From the NCBI GenBank assembly GCA_964450955.1, contig CAYVFI010000022.1:1-64000 (forward strand): a stretch of DNA of 64,000 bases, given 5' to 3'. The DNA is from CAYNWT01 sp964450955 (GTDB taxonomy: Bacteria; Planctomycetota; Planctomycetia; Planctomycetales; Planctomycetaceae). Numbering within the stretch: the stretch's first letter is position 1; each line of letters begins with the position of its first letter. The translations under genes were made by a program, and so were the position numbers. Of the stretch, positions 42,856 to 57,360 are shown in pieces. Below the pieces are notes generated by a model that ran no database searches, was not told the DNA's origin, and worked only from the letters and a program-made list of their open reading frames with translations.

Positions 42856-45800
42856 ATGCCAATTCCTCCAGTTCGAACTATTGACCGCGACGAGATCCGA
42901 AACTTCGGAAAGATCACTCGCGATATCGATCTCGGTTCACTGAATGACATTCAAACTGTTTCCTACAAGCGTCTGCTGCAAAGCGACTCTTCTAAGAAAG
43001 CATCGAGCCGACGGGAGCAGGGGATTGAGGGAATTCTCCAGGAGATTTTCCCGATCACCAGCTATGACGGTCAGTACCAGCTTGAGTACGTCAAGTACGA
43101 GTTGGGCAAACCGCGATATACCCCGACCGAGTGTCGCCAGTTGCGATTGACCTACGGCCGACCGTTTCGGGTATGGCTGCGGTTAGTCAAGGAGCAGCCG
43201 ACGGAAGAGGAGGTCTACCTCGGCGATATTCCAATTATGATCGGCGGCGGTGAATTCATTATCAACGGTGCTGAGCGCGTTGTTGTGAGTCAGTTGCACC
43301 GATCACCGGGCGTCGACTTTGTCATGGTTGACGAACCGGGCGAACGCAAGACTCACTCATGCCGGATTATTCCAGAACGTGGCAGCTGGATTGAACTGGT
43401 CGTTGGCAAGAAGGACACGTTGAGTGTTCGTATCGACCAAAGCGGTAAGTTCTCAGCGATGACATTGCTGCGAGCAATGGATGACGAATTGTCGACCGAC
43501 GCGTCCCTGATCGACATGTTCTACGAAGTTGAAATGGTTCGAACGACGCCAGCGAAGCTCGCTGAGATGGTCGGGCGATATACTTCGGACGACATCATTT
43601 ACCCGGTTGGTCACGATCGCGTCGGTGAGATCATTACCGATGCTGGGCGGCTCATCACCGAAGAGATGCTGGAGCAGATCAAGGAGTCGGGGCTCAAGGA
43701 AGTTCCGCTAATCAAGACTGTCCCGGACCTTCTGATCCTAAACAGTATCATTGAGGACGGAACCAGCACTCACGAAGAAGCACTGCTTCGCATCTACCAG
43801 CGGCTACGTCCGGGTAACCCGCCACAGTTGGACAAGGCGCGTGACCTGTTCCGCGAGAAGTTCTTTGACGTCAATCGCTACCGACTGGGGCGTGTTGGCC
43901 GTTTCCGAATCAATCGGAAGTTCGAACAGGGAATTTCAGACGATGAAATGACTCTGCGCCCTGAGGACTTTACTAACTCGATTCGCTACCTCATTCGGCT
44001 GCGAACAAACGACGGTACTGCTTACGTCGATGACATCGACAACCTCGGTAACCGGCGTTTGCGTACGATTGACGAACTCGGAACAGACGAAATTCGCAAG
44101 GGTTTTCTGAAGCTGCGTCGAACGGTTCAGGAGCGAATGAGCCTTAAGGATGTCGAGGAGATGACTCCTCGTACGCTCATCAATCCGAAAAGTGTCTCGG
44201 CTGCCATCGATTACTTCTATGGTCGCAGTGAACTGTCGCAGGTCGTCGACCAGACGAATCCTCTGTCGATGCTGACTCACGAACGCCGACTGAGTGCGTT
44301 GGGGCCTGGCGGCTTGAACCGAAAGCGTGCCGGCTTCGAAGTTCGCGACGTTCACATTTCGCACTACGGTCGTATCTGTCCGATTGAGACTCCTGAAGGG
44401 ACAAACATTGGGCTGATCTCCAGTCTGAGTGTTTTTGCCAAAGTGGATGACTACGGGTTCCTGATCACTCCTTACCGTGAAGTGAAGAACGGCAAAGTCG
44501 GGACCGAAATTTCGTGGCTCCGAGCCGACGAAGAAGCGTCTGTCTATGTGGTCCCGGCCGACACGCCGATCAAAGATGGCAAGATGACGGACCAACGCGT
44601 TCTGGCCCGGTTCCAAAACGACGTGATCTGGGCAGGCGTTGAACAGGTTCAGTTCATTGATGTTGCACCGAACCAAATGGTTGGAGTGTCTGCCGGTCTT
44701 ATCCCATTCCTGGAACACGACGACGCGAACCGCGCGTTGATGGGTTCCAACATGCAAAGGCAAGCGGTTCCACTGCTCATTGCTGAACGTCCGGTTGTTG
44801 GTACCGGCATGGAACCAATCGTTGCTGGTAACTCGGGGATGCTTATCCGAGCGGAACGGGCCGGCAAGGTCACCTACGTCGATGCCAATCGAATTGAGAT
44901 CGATGGGCGTAACTACCCGCTGCGTAAGTATGTCGGCCTGAACGAGCGAACCTGCCTGAACCAAAAGCCTATCGTCAAGATGGGCGACAAGGTCAGCAAG
45001 GGTCAACCGTTGTGTGACACCGCCGCCACTCGTAACGGGTCGCTGGCTCTTGGTCGGAACGTGCTTGTCGCCTTCATGTCATGGGAAGGTTACAACTTTG
45101 AGGATGCGATCATTCTCTCTGAACGCCTTGTGAAAGAAGACGTTTACACGTCAATCCACCTCGACGAATTCGATGTCGAAATTCGCGAAACCAAACTTGG
45201 TCGCGAAGAGTTCACTCGCGACATTCCAAACGTCAGCGAGAAGGCTTTACGTCATCTCGACGAAAGTGGAATCGTTAAGGTTGGAACCCGTGTTCAATCT
45301 GGTGACATCCTGGTTGGTAAGGTTTCACCGAAAGCGAAGTCGGAACTCACACCAGAAGAAAAACTGCTTCACGCGATTTTCGGCCGTGCCGGCGAAGACG
45401 TGAAAAACGAATCTCTGGAGGTGCCGTCCGGTGTCGCTGGAATCGTGATTCACACAGAAAAGTTCTCGCGACGCGGGGCTATGTCCGAAGTTGAAAAGCA
45501 GCGTTCGATCGAAGAGGAAAAGAAGATCGCCACAGAAGGCAACAACAAGGTTGCCGAGGCGTTCAAGAAATTCCTTCCTCTGTTCGAAGCCGCCTTCGGT
45601 GCAAAGCTTGAAGACGATGACGGTCAAAAAATCGGCACTATGACCGAGGACAAGCCGATCGCCGACTTCGCTCGCGCGTTCAAGCGTGAGTTCGAAACGA
45701 TGAAGATCCGCGACGACGACAAGAAGGCGGCTTGCCAGGAAGTTATGGAAGCAAGCTGGCCGCTGGTTGAAGACGAGATTGATATCGCTGAACACGCGAT

Positions 45801-46578
45801 GAACACGTTGAAGCGTGGCGACGAACTGCCAAGCGGTGTGCTGCAGATGGTCAAGGTCTACGTCGCTTCGAAGCGGCAGATCTCCGTCGGCGACAAGATG
45901 GCTGGGCGCCACGGTAACAAGGGTGTGATCTCTAAGGTTCTGCCTGAAGAAGATATGCCATTCCTGGCTGACGGAACTCCATGCGACATCATTCTGAACC
46001 CACTTGGTGTTCCGAGTCGTATGAATGTAGGCCAGATTCTGGAAACGCACCTTGGTTGGGCTGCATCGAAGCTTGGCTTCCGAGCCGTCTGCCCTGTGTT
46101 TGATGGTGCAACCGAAGGCGAGATTCAGGACTGTCTTCGTGAAGCTGGCTTGCCAGAAGATGGGAAGGCGACTCTGTACGATGGACGAACCGGAGAGCCG
46201 CTGGAGCAGAAGACCACTGTTGGCCAGATCTACATGCTCAAGCTACACCACCTTGTCGACGACAAGGTTCATGCTCGAGCGACTGGTCCATACTCCCTGA
46301 TTACACAGCAGCCTCTCGGTGGTAAGGCCCGCTTTGGCGGTCAGCGATTCGGGGAAATGGAAGTTTGGGCTCTTGAAGCCTACGGAGCTGCTTACGTGCT
46401 CCAGGAACTGCTAACCGTTAAGAGTGACGATGTTGAAGGCCGGACCAAGATTTACGAATCAATGGTGAAGGGTGAAAACACACTCGAAGCAGGTACACCA
46501 GCAAGTTTCGATGTTCTAAACAACGAAATCCGCGGCCTGTGCCTCAACATGCAGTTAGAAAAAGCGTCAGCAAATTAG
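42856..46578 (+). CDS. rpoB: RNA polymerase beta subunit
   Basis: 1240 residues. The RRDR segment near residues 455-500 reads RSELSQVVDQTNPLSMLTHERRLSALGPGGLNRKRAGF. Conserved blocks include VRDVHISHYGRICPIETPEGTNIGLISSL and VLVAFMSWEGYNFEDAIILSERLV and GDKMAGRHGNKGVISKVLPEEDMPFL. It contacts rpoC in the usual tandem order. Relative to E. coli the Rif-contact positions Gln, Asp, His, Arg and Ser are kept, but F514 is Val. ATG at 42856. Confidence 0.98.
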   Translation: MPIPPVRTIDRDEIRNFGKITRDIDLGSLNDIQTVSYKRLLQSDSSKKASSRREQGIEGILQEIFPITSYDGQYQLEYVKYELGKPRYTPTECRQLRLTYGRPFRVWLRLVKEQPTEEEVYLGDIPIMIGGGEFIINGAERVVVSQLHRSPGVDFVMVDEPGERKTHSCRIIPERGSWIELVVGKKDTLSVRIDQSGKFSAMTLLRAMDDELSTDASLIDMFYEVEMVRTTPAKLAEMVGRYTSDDIIYPVGHDRVGEIITDAGRLITEEMLEQIKESGLKEVPLIKTVPDLLILNSIIEDGTSTHEEALLRIYQRLRPGNPPQLDKARDLFREKFFDVNRYRLGRVGRFRINRKFEQGISDDEMTLRPEDFTNSIRYLIRLRTNDGTAYVDDIDNLGNRRLRTIDELGTDEIRKGFLKLRRTVQERMSLKDVEEMTPRTLINPKSVSAAIDYFYGRSELSQVVDQTNPLSMLTHERRLSALGPGGLNRKRAGFEVRDVHISHYGRICPIETPEGTNIGLISSLSVFAKVDDYGFLITPYREVKNGKVGTEISWLRADEEASVYVVPADTPIKDGKMTDQRVLARFQNDVIWAGVEQVQFIDVAPNQMVGVSAGLIPFLEHDDANRALMGSNMQRQAVPLLIAERPVVGTGMEPIVAGNSGMLIRAERAGKVTYVDANRIEIDGRNYPLRKYVGLNERTCLNQKPIVKMGDKVSKGQPLCDTAATRNGSLALGRNVLVAFMSWEGYNFEDAIILSERLVKEDVYTSIHLDEFDVEIRETKLGREEFTRDIPNVSEKALRHLDESGIVKVGTRVQSGDILVGKVSPKAKSELTPEEKLLHAIFGRAGEDVKNESLEVPSGVAGIVIHTEKFSRRGAMSEVEKQRSIEEEKKIATEGNNKVAEAFKKFLPLFEAAFGAKLEDDDGQKIGTMTEDKPIADFARAFKREFETMKIRDDDKKAACQEVMEASWPLVEDEIDIAEHAMNTLKRGDELPSGVLQMVKVYVASKRQISVGDKMAGRHGNKGVISKVLPEEDMPFLADGTPCDIILNPLGVPSRMNVGQILETHLGWAASKLGFRAVCPVFDGATEGEIQDCLREAGLPEDGKATLYDGRTGEPLEQKTTVGQIYMLKLHHLVDDKVHARATGPYSLITQQPLGGKARFGGQRFGEMEVWALEAYGAAYVLQELLTVKSDDVEGRTKIYESMVKGENTLEAGTPASFDVLNNEIRGLCLNMQLEKASAN

Positions 46579-46640
46579 CTTGGACAGCTGTCGAAAGTGC
46601 AGCGACAGTTTGAAACCAGCCTCCCTTTTAGGAGTTTGAT

Positions 46641-51017
<4,377 letters not shown>

Positions 51018-51104
51018 GCTCATTCAGGCGGTTGACGATGTGTCAAAGCACGGGTAGAGTGCCCGATTCCTCACTTTTCGCGAATACACCACTGGCCGAA
51101 ACAG

Positions 51105-51476
51105 ATGCCAACAATTAACCAACTGGTACGCAAACCACGCAAATTGCAGAAGGCCAAGAGCAAGACACCGCTTTTGGAAGGATGCCCGCAAAAACGCGGT
51201 GTGTGTTTGCAGGTCAAAACTGTGACACCCAAGAAGCCGAACTCGGCTCTTCGAAAGGTTGCACGTGTTCGCTTGTCTAACGGCAAGGAAGTCACGGCGT
51301 ACATTCCAGGTGAAGGTCATAACCTTCAAGAGCACTCGATCGTGCTCGTGCGAGGTGGTCGAGTTCGCGACCTTCCTGGTGTTCGCTACAAAGTAATCCG
51401 TGGTGTCCTGGACACACTGGGCGTTGGCGATCGTCGTCAGGCTCGCAGTCGTTACGGAACGAAGCGGCCTAAATAG
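51105..51476 (+). CDS. rpsL: 30S ribosomal protein S12
   Basis: 123 residues. Decoding-centre loops TPKKPNSALRKVARVRL (Lys42/43) and GGRVRDLPGVRYKVIRG are intact and carry no common streptomycin-resistance replacement. Confidence 0.97.
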   Translation: MPTINQLVRKPRKLQKAKSKTPLLEGCPQKRGVCLQVKTVTPKKPNSALRKVARVRLSNGKEVTAYIPGEGHNLQEHSIVLVRGGRVRDLPGVRYKVIRGVLDTLGVGDRRQARSRYGTKRPK

Positions 51477-51527
51477 CCAACTCTCACAGTTACCATACTT
51501 GTTGTTTGAACAGCGGAAATCAGTCAG

Positions 51528-52001
51528 ATGGGTAAGCGTTTTACAGCCAGTCCTACACAACTCAAACCGGATCCCCGGTTCGATTCGAAGCTGGTATCCA
51601 AGTTCATCAATTGCCTGATGTACGATGGCAAGAAGAGCGTCGCGATGCGAGCGTTCTATGATGCTCTTGAGATGATCGAAACCAAACTGCCAGAGGTCAA
51701 TCCTCTGGATGTCTTTACTCAGGCGGTAGATAACGTCAAACCGCAGATTGAAGTGAAGTCGAAGCGAGTCGGTGGTGCAACCTATCAGGTTCCCACACCA
51801 GTTAGCTCGAAGCGACAACAGACACTGTCAATCCGGTGGTTGCTGGAAGTGATCCGCGGCAAGAAGGGCCGCCCGGTCCACATGACAATGGCTGACGAGT
51901 TCATCGCTGCCTACAAACGAGAGGGCGCCGCAATGACAAAGCGTGAAAACGTCCACCGCATGGCTGAAGCAAACAAGGCATTTGCCCACTTCGCCTGGTA
52001 G
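51528..52001 (+). CDS. rpsG: 30S ribosomal protein S7
   Basis: 157 residues. Conserved KFINCLMYDGKKSVAMRAFYDALEMIE and RRVGGATYQVP-type stretch (here RVGGATYQVPTPVSSKRQQTLSIRW). Start at 51528; a shorter frame at 51400 is an internal out-of-frame artefact. Confidence 0.96.
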   Translation: MGKRFTASPTQLKPDPRFDSKLVSKFINCLMYDGKKSVAMRAFYDALEMIETKLPEVNPLDVFTQAVDNVKPQIEVKSKRVGGATYQVPTPVSSKRQQTLSIRWLLEVIRGKKGRPVHMTMADEFIAAYKREGAAMTKRENVHRMAEANKAFAHFAW

Positions 52002-52026
52002 GTTTTGCCGCTCATTCTGATCCACG

Positions 52027-52062
52027 GCCAAGCTCGTCTTTTGACGGGCTTGGCTTTTTTTT
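52027..52062 (+). terminator. strong terminator between rpsG and fusA
   Basis: Stem GCCAAGCTCGTC (52027-52038) with GACGGGCTTGGC (52043-52054), one G-U pair, TTTT loop, then eight T's at 52055-52062. Only 24 nt remain before fusA. It is an attenuator or terminator of the rpsLG transcript. Confidence 0.85.
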
Positions 52063-52086
52063 AATCCCTGCATACAGGCGACAACA

Positions 52087-54189
52087 ATGTCGCGGTCCAT
52101 CGACAACATTCGAAACATCGGTATCGTCGCGCACATTGATGCGGGCAAGACGACGACGACCGAACGGATCCTTTACTACGCCGGCGCTTCGCACCGGATG
52201 GGCAACGTCGATGACGGTACGACTCAAACGGACTTTGATCCGGAAGAAGCGGAACGCGGTATCACGATCTATTCGGCGGCCGTGACGTGCGAGTGGAAGG
52301 GCGCGACGATTAACATTATCGATACGCCGGGCCACGTAGACTTTACCGCAGAGGTCGAACGCAGCCTCCGAGTACTGGATGGTGCGGTTGTTGTATTTAG
52401 CGCCGTCGAAGGCGTTGAAGCGCAAAGTGAAACAGTTTGGCGACAGGCAAATAGGTACGGCGTTCCCCGAATGTGCTTCATCAACAAGATGGATCGAATC
52501 GGCGCTGACTTCGAACGCACGCTAGGACAGATTCGTTCGCGACTCTCTGCCGGCATGGCGGACGAAATCGAACAGTTCATCGGCCCCGTCGCAGTGCAGA
52601 TACCAATGGGTGCTGGCTCACGCGATGAAGAGGGAGCGCTTTCCGGCGTCATTGACCTGATCGAAATGAAGGCTCTTTATTTCGACAGCGAGAGCCGCGG
52701 CAAAGAGATGCGTGCGGAAGAAATTCCAGAGAAGCATCTAACAGCGGCCGAACTCGCGCGCGGGGAACTACTCGACGCGCTGACCAACGTAGATGACGCG
52801 CTGATGGAACTCTGTCTGGAAGAGAAACCGATCCCCGGCAAAGAGGTTTATCGAGTCATCCGTGACTGTACTCTTAAGGGGTTGATGTACCCCGTCTTCT
52901 GCGGAGCGTCTTTGGATTACATCGGCGTCCAACCAATTCTTGATGGCGTGAAGGAATACTTGCCGAGCCCGATTGACCGGCCGCCTGTTGAGGGAACACA
53001 CCCCAACGTGAAGAAGCAGGACGAGCCACAAATTCGCCACCCGAAGAATGACGAGCCTGTCTGCGGTCTTGTTTTTAAGATTGCCGGCGATCAGCACGGT
53101 GATTTGCACTTCATTCGCGTCTACTCCGGGATCCTGAAAACAAACTCACGCCTGCTCAATTCTCGCACGGGAAAGAAGGAGCTCATTAACCAGCTCTGGC
53201 ACATCGAAGCCGACTCTCGTGAAAAAATCGATCAGGTAGCGGCGGGCGATATTGCGGGCGTTATTGGCCCGAAAGACACGGTCACTGGTGACACACTTTG
53301 CGATCAACAACGGCCAATCGTACTTGAATCCATCACGTTCCCGGAAACCGTGATCTCCATGGCCGTGGAACCTGACTCCAGCGCGGAGAGAAAAAAATTA
53401 GCGGACGCGTTGGCTCGACTTGCCAAACAGGACCCAACGTTCAAAGCGGAAGTGAGTGAGGATACCGGCCAGACAATCATCAGCGGCATGGGCGAACTGC
53501 ACCTTGAAGTAATCAAGCACAGGATGGAGCGCGACTTCAACCTCAAGGTTAAGGTCCACAAACCACGAGTCAGCTACCGCGAGAGCATTGGCAAGGCAGC
53601 GAAGGGATCCGGAGAATTCAACCGAGGCACGGCCGAAGAATCTCAATTTTGCAAAGTCACGCTTAAGGTAGAACCATTTGAGGGCGAAGTGCCGATCACA
53701 TTGGTCAACGATCTTAAGTTCGACGCCTTGTCCGCAGATTTTACAAAACTTCTCGAAGAGACAGTGCGCGACGAGGCCCGATCGGGTGGCATGTTTGGCT
53801 ATCCGCTCATGAAGGCTAAGGTCACGCTTTTAGATGTCGAGGCACGGGCAGAGGAGACAACAGACACTGCATTGCAGGCTGCAGCTTCAATGGCAGTCCG
53901 CGAAGCAACCGACAAAGCAGGAGGAGTCTTGCTGGAACCGATCATGCGGGTCGAAGTTGTAACGCCCGCTGCGTTCCTCGGGAATATCCAATCAGACCTC
54001 AACGCTCGTCGCGCCATGATCGTGAATTCAGAACTTCGGGGCGACCTCTCAGTACTTGAAGTGCACGCGCCACTGTCGCAGATGTTTGGCTATTCCTCCC
54101 AGATTCGCAGCCTCTCCCAAGGTTTGGCAAGTTTCTCCATGGAACCTTTGAAGTACGCCGAAGCACCAAGTTCAGATATTGACTTCTGA
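52087..54189 (+). CDS. fusA: elongation factor G
   Basis: 700 residues. It drives translocation. G1 AHIDAGKTTTTERIL, switch I ERGITIYSAAVTCEW (with RGIT kept, unlike EF-Tu), G3 DTPGHVDF, G4 NKMDRIGADF. Domain IV tip and the EF-G C-terminal domain are present through LSVLEVHAPLSQMFGYSSQIRSLSQG. ATG at 52087. Confidence 0.97.
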   Translation: MSRSIDNIRNIGIVAHIDAGKTTTTERILYYAGASHRMGNVDDGTTQTDFDPEEAERGITIYSAAVTCEWKGATINIIDTPGHVDFTAEVERSLRVLDGAVVVFSAVEGVEAQSETVWRQANRYGVPRMCFINKMDRIGADFERTLGQIRSRLSAGMADEIEQFIGPVAVQIPMGAGSRDEEGALSGVIDLIEMKALYFDSESRGKEMRAEEIPEKHLTAAELARGELLDALTNVDDALMELCLEEKPIPGKEVYRVIRDCTLKGLMYPVFCGASLDYIGVQPILDGVKEYLPSPIDRPPVEGTHPNVKKQDEPQIRHPKNDEPVCGLVFKIAGDQHGDLHFIRVYSGILKTNSRLLNSRTGKKELINQLWHIEADSREKIDQVAAGDIAGVIGPKDTVTGDTLCDQQRPIVLESITFPETVISMAVEPDSSAERKKLADALARLAKQDPTFKAEVSEDTGQTIISGMGELHLEVIKHRMERDFNLKVKVHKPRVSYRESIGKAAKGSGEFNRGTAEESQFCKVTLKVEPFEGEVPITLVNDLKFDALSADFTKLLEETVRDEARSGGMFGYPLMKAKVTLLDVEARAEETTDTALQAAASMAVREATDKAGGVLLEPIMRVEVVTPAAFLGNIQSDLNARRAMIVNSELRGDLSVLEVHAPLSQMFGYSSQIRSLSQGLASFSMEPLKYAEAPSSDIDF

Positions 54190-54225
54190 TTGCTGAAAAG
54201 GAATCAGAACTACGGGTTCGCTTTA

Positions 54226-54254
54226 TTGACAAAGCGAACAAGCAGAACTAGTAT
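54226..54254 (+). promoter_or_regulatory. promoter of the S10 operon
   Basis: TTGACA (54226-54231), 17-nt spacer, TAGTAT (54249-54254): a near-consensus sigma70 site in the fusA-rpsJ gap, 67 nt before the rpsJ GTG. Confidence 0.7.
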
Positions 54255-54260
54255 GGCCCA

Positions 54261-54282
54261 TTCCCCACATTTCGGTGGGGAA
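54261..54282 (+). promoter_or_regulatory. leader hairpin before rpsJ
   Basis: Perfect 8-bp stem TTCCCCAC / GTGGGGAA with a 6-nt loop (ATTTCG), 7 nt after the -10 element. It could be the 5' end structure of the S10 mRNA or part of an autoregulatory leader. Confidence 0.5.
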
Positions 54283-54320
54283 CAAATTTGACGTAAACCA
54301 TTTACTGAGGACGATTTACG

Positions 54321-54650
<330 letters not shown>

Positions 54651-54777
54651 TCGACGTTGTTGCAATAGGCTCGGTTGCGGTTCTTGATGCCGCGGGTAGG
54701 CCGAGTGGTTTAGTTCGGTTCGTAATTTGAGCGAAACCGTTCACCATCCAAAAGCTGTTTTGCGGGGAATCTGTACA

Positions 54778-55473
54778 ATGCCAGTGGGGCTCTTGGGTCG
54801 CAAAATCGGTCAGACTCAGGTCTACAGTGAAGAGGGAGTGCTTACTCCTGTCACTGTGATTGAGGTTGGGCCGTGCGTAGTGACGCAGGTTCGGACCGTT
54901 GAACGAGATGGTTACGAGGCTGTTCAGTTAGGTTTTGATGATAAGCCGAGACGATTGGCTGATCGTTCAGAACGCGGTCGAATGACGGCCATCAGTAGTA
55001 AGCGGCAGAAGGCCCGCGAAACTGCTGGCGTTGAAGTGATGGCGAAACCTGACTGTGAACCGAAACGGTTTGTTAAAGAGTTTCGCACTGACGGTGAGGG
55101 TTCTGACTGTGAAGTGGGCCAGGTACTTACCGTTGGCACGCTTGCTGAGCTAAAGCGAGTGGACATAATCGGAAAGACAAAGGGTCGTGGTCACGCGGGT
55201 GTGATGAAGCGGCACAATTTCTCCGGTCAGCGTGCCAGTCATGGTGTGAAGCGAGTTCACAGGCATGGTGGTTCGATTGGTCAGAGTGCGGACCCGGCTC
55301 GCGTTCTTCGCGGGACCAAAATGCCGGGTCGATACGGCGGCACACGAGTCACTGTTCGCAATCTTCGGATTGTGAAATTGGACGAAGAGAACAACATGTT
55401 GCTGGTTGCGGGAGCTGTTCCCGGCCCAGTTGGCAGCTATGTGGTTGTTCGTCACTCAAAGAAACAAAAGTAA
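54778..55473 (+). CDS. rplC: 50S ribosomal protein L3
   Basis: 231 residues. ATG at 54778 fits the conserved PVGLLGRKIGQTQVYSEEG start; the longer frame opening at 54727 is not conserved. KGRGHAGVMKRHNFSGQRASHGVKRVHRHGGSIG and the RVLRGTKMPGRYGG segment are canonical. Confidence 0.95.
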   Translation: MPVGLLGRKIGQTQVYSEEGVLTPVTVIEVGPCVVTQVRTVERDGYEAVQLGFDDKPRRLADRSERGRMTAISSKRQKARETAGVEVMAKPDCEPKRFVKEFRTDGEGSDCEVGQVLTVGTLAELKRVDIIGKTKGRGHAGVMKRHNFSGQRASHGVKRVHRHGGSIGQSADPARVLRGTKMPGRYGGTRVTVRNLRIVKLDEENNMLLVAGAVPGPVGSYVVVRHSKKQK

Positions 55474-55500
55474 GTAAGCGATCGGGCTTGGTGGATAGTC

Positions 55501-56130
55501 ATGATTTCGGTTCCTGTGCACAATCAAAGCGGCGCTGAAGTTGGAAAGTACGAATTCAGTGCTGACGACCTCGCCCCCGGTGTGAATAAGCAGCTGCTGC
55601 ACGATGTTGTCGTGATGTACGAAGCAAATAAGCGTGTCGGCACTGCAAGCAGTAAGTCTCGCGGCATGGTCGTTGGAAGCACAAAAAAGCTATACCGACA
55701 AAAGGGTACTGGCCGTGCTCGAGCGGGTGCTGCCCGAACTCCGGTCCGTCGAGGTGGTGGTCACACATTCGCAAAGAAGCCACGTGACTTCGGTTACCGA
55801 CTTCCAAAGAAGGCCGTCCGTCTTGCCACAAGGATGGCTCTTCGCAGCAAGTTCGAGGATGGCCAGGCGAAGGTTATTGAAGATGTCAGCTTCGATAAGC
55901 CGCAAACGAAAGTCGTTGCTTCTATGCTGAAAGCGATGGGCTTGGCTGGTTCATCCTGCCTGCTTTCGGTTGGCAAGCACGATCCGGTATTTTGGAAGTC
56001 GGCTCGTAATATCGAAGGAGTGCGAATGGCTCCTGTTGCTGACTTAAATGCATACGATTTGCTCTGTCAAAGAAATCTAGTGATCACCAGGAGTGGTCTG
56101 GATGCTTTGCTTGGCAAGGCTGAGGCTTAA
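55501..56130 (+). CDS. rplD: 50S ribosomal protein L4
   Basis: 209 residues. The extended loop has RGMVVGSTKKLYRQKGTGRARAGAARTPVRRGGGHTFAKKPRDF. L4 autoregulates the S10 operon in E. coli; the leader hairpin at 54261 is a candidate target by analogy only. Confidence 0.95.
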   Translation: MISVPVHNQSGAEVGKYEFSADDLAPGVNKQLLHDVVVMYEANKRVGTASSKSRGMVVGSTKKLYRQKGTGRARAGAARTPVRRGGGHTFAKKPRDFGYRLPKKAVRLATRMALRSKFEDGQAKVIEDVSFDKPQTKVVASMLKAMGLAGSSCLLSVGKHDPVFWKSARNIEGVRMAPVADLNAYDLLCQRNLVITRSGLDALLGKAEA

Positions 56131-56140
56131 GGGTTAAACC

Positions 56141-56452
56141 ATGGCTGAACAAACGCAAGTAGTTGGGGTAAGCCTTGAGCCGCATCAGGTTATCCTGCGT
56201 CCGTTAGTGACCGAAAAAGGGACACATCTTTCCGAACGGTTCAACCTGTACACGTTCGAGGTGTCTCCATTTGCAACGAAGACTGATATTAAGAAGGCTG
56301 TAGAGCACCTTTGGGATGTTCGCGTCGAAAAGGTTCGCACTCAGACCCGAAAAGGTAAGCCGCGTCGGCACCGAACCTCGGTCGGCCGAACGCGAAACTG
56401 GAAGAAGGCGATTGTACAGCTTCACGAAGAAGACCGGATCGCATTCTTCTAA
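56141..56452 (+). CDS. rplW: 50S ribosomal protein L23
   Basis: 103 residues. LEPHQVILRPLVTEKGTHLSERFNLYTFEVSPFATKTDIKKAVEHLWDVRVEKVRTQTRKGKPRR is canonical; docking site for trigger factor and SRP at the exit tunnel. Confidence 0.94.
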   Translation: MAEQTQVVGVSLEPHQVILRPLVTEKGTHLSERFNLYTFEVSPFATKTDIKKAVEHLWDVRVEKVRTQTRKGKPRRHRTSVGRTRNWKKAIVQLHEEDRIAFF

Positions 56453-56489
56453 GCCGAAAGTTTTCACGACACATGTCGTGGGGTAAAAA

Positions 56490-57347
56490 ATGGGTATACG
56501 AAAATACAAGCCAACTACACCCGGTCGCCGGGGTGCTTCTGTTAGTGATTTTGCTGAAATCACTGATAAAAAGAAACGCCCCGAGAAATCGCTGACAAAG
56601 CGCGCGAAGAAAAAGGGTGGTCGGAATAACCAAGGGAAGATCACTGCTCGTCACCGTGGAGGCGGGCATAAGCGTCTCTATCGTGTGATCGACTTCAAGC
56701 GGTTTAAGGATGAATCGCCGGCAACTGTGATCGGCATTGAATACGATCCGAACCGTACTTGCCGGATCGCCTTACTTGAGTACGCAGATGGCGTTCGCCG
56801 GTACATCCTTGCTCCAGAGGGTTTGGAAGCTGGTACCGTCGTGCAGAGTGGTGAGAAATGTGAGCCAAACACTGGCAATGCCATGCCGCTCTCGGCCATC
56901 CCAACGGGAACGCTGATCCACAACATTGAGATGCAACCAGGCCACGGGGGTCAGCTGTGTCGGAGTGCCGGTACTTACGCGGTTCTCAATGCTCGAGAAG
57001 GCAAGTGGGCTCAAATCACATTGCCATCTGGTGAAGTCCGACGAATTCCGAGTGCTTGTCGAGCGACGGTAGGTGCGGTCGGTAATTCAGAGCACAGCAG
57101 CATCGTACTTGGTAAAGCTGGTCGAAAACGCTGGATGGGGCGTCGACCTCATGTTCGAGGTACCTGCATGAACCCTGTTGCTCACCCAATGGGTGGTGGC
57201 GAGGGTCGTAACTCTGGCGGTCGACACCCCTGTAGTCCAACTGGTAAGCCGGCAAAGGGTGGTCGGACACGAAAACGGCGAAAGGCCTCTTCGAAGGCCA
57301 TTGTACGTCGGCGTAAGTCACGACGTTATGGTGCTTTGAAAGTCTGA
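56490..57347 (+). CDS. rplB: 50S ribosomal protein L2
   Basis: 285 residues. Conserved GRNNQGKITARHRGGGHKRLYRVIDF (region), GRKRWMGRRPHVRGTCMNPVAHPMGGGEGRNSGGRHP with the His important for peptidyl transfer. Standard length. Confidence 0.97.
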   Translation: MGIRKYKPTTPGRRGASVSDFAEITDKKKRPEKSLTKRAKKKGGRNNQGKITARHRGGGHKRLYRVIDFKRFKDESPATVIGIEYDPNRTCRIALLEYADGVRRYILAPEGLEAGTVVQSGEKCEPNTGNAMPLSAIPTGTLIHNIEMQPGHGGQLCRSAGTYAVLNAREGKWAQITLPSGEVRRIPSACRATVGAVGNSEHSSIVLGKAGRKRWMGRRPHVRGTCMNPVAHPMGGGEGRNSGGRHPCSPTGKPAKGGRTRKRRKASSKAIVRRRKSRRYGALKV

Positions 57348-57360
57348 TGGGTAAAGCGAT

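Noticed and set aside
43936..45006. 356-codon antisense frame inside rpoB
   Set aside because: Shadow frame; rpoB motifs are continuous on the plus strand here.
54727..54777. N-terminal extension of L3 from 54727
   Set aside because: The extension is not conserved in L3 and the ATG at 54778 starts the canonical PVGLLGRKIG block.
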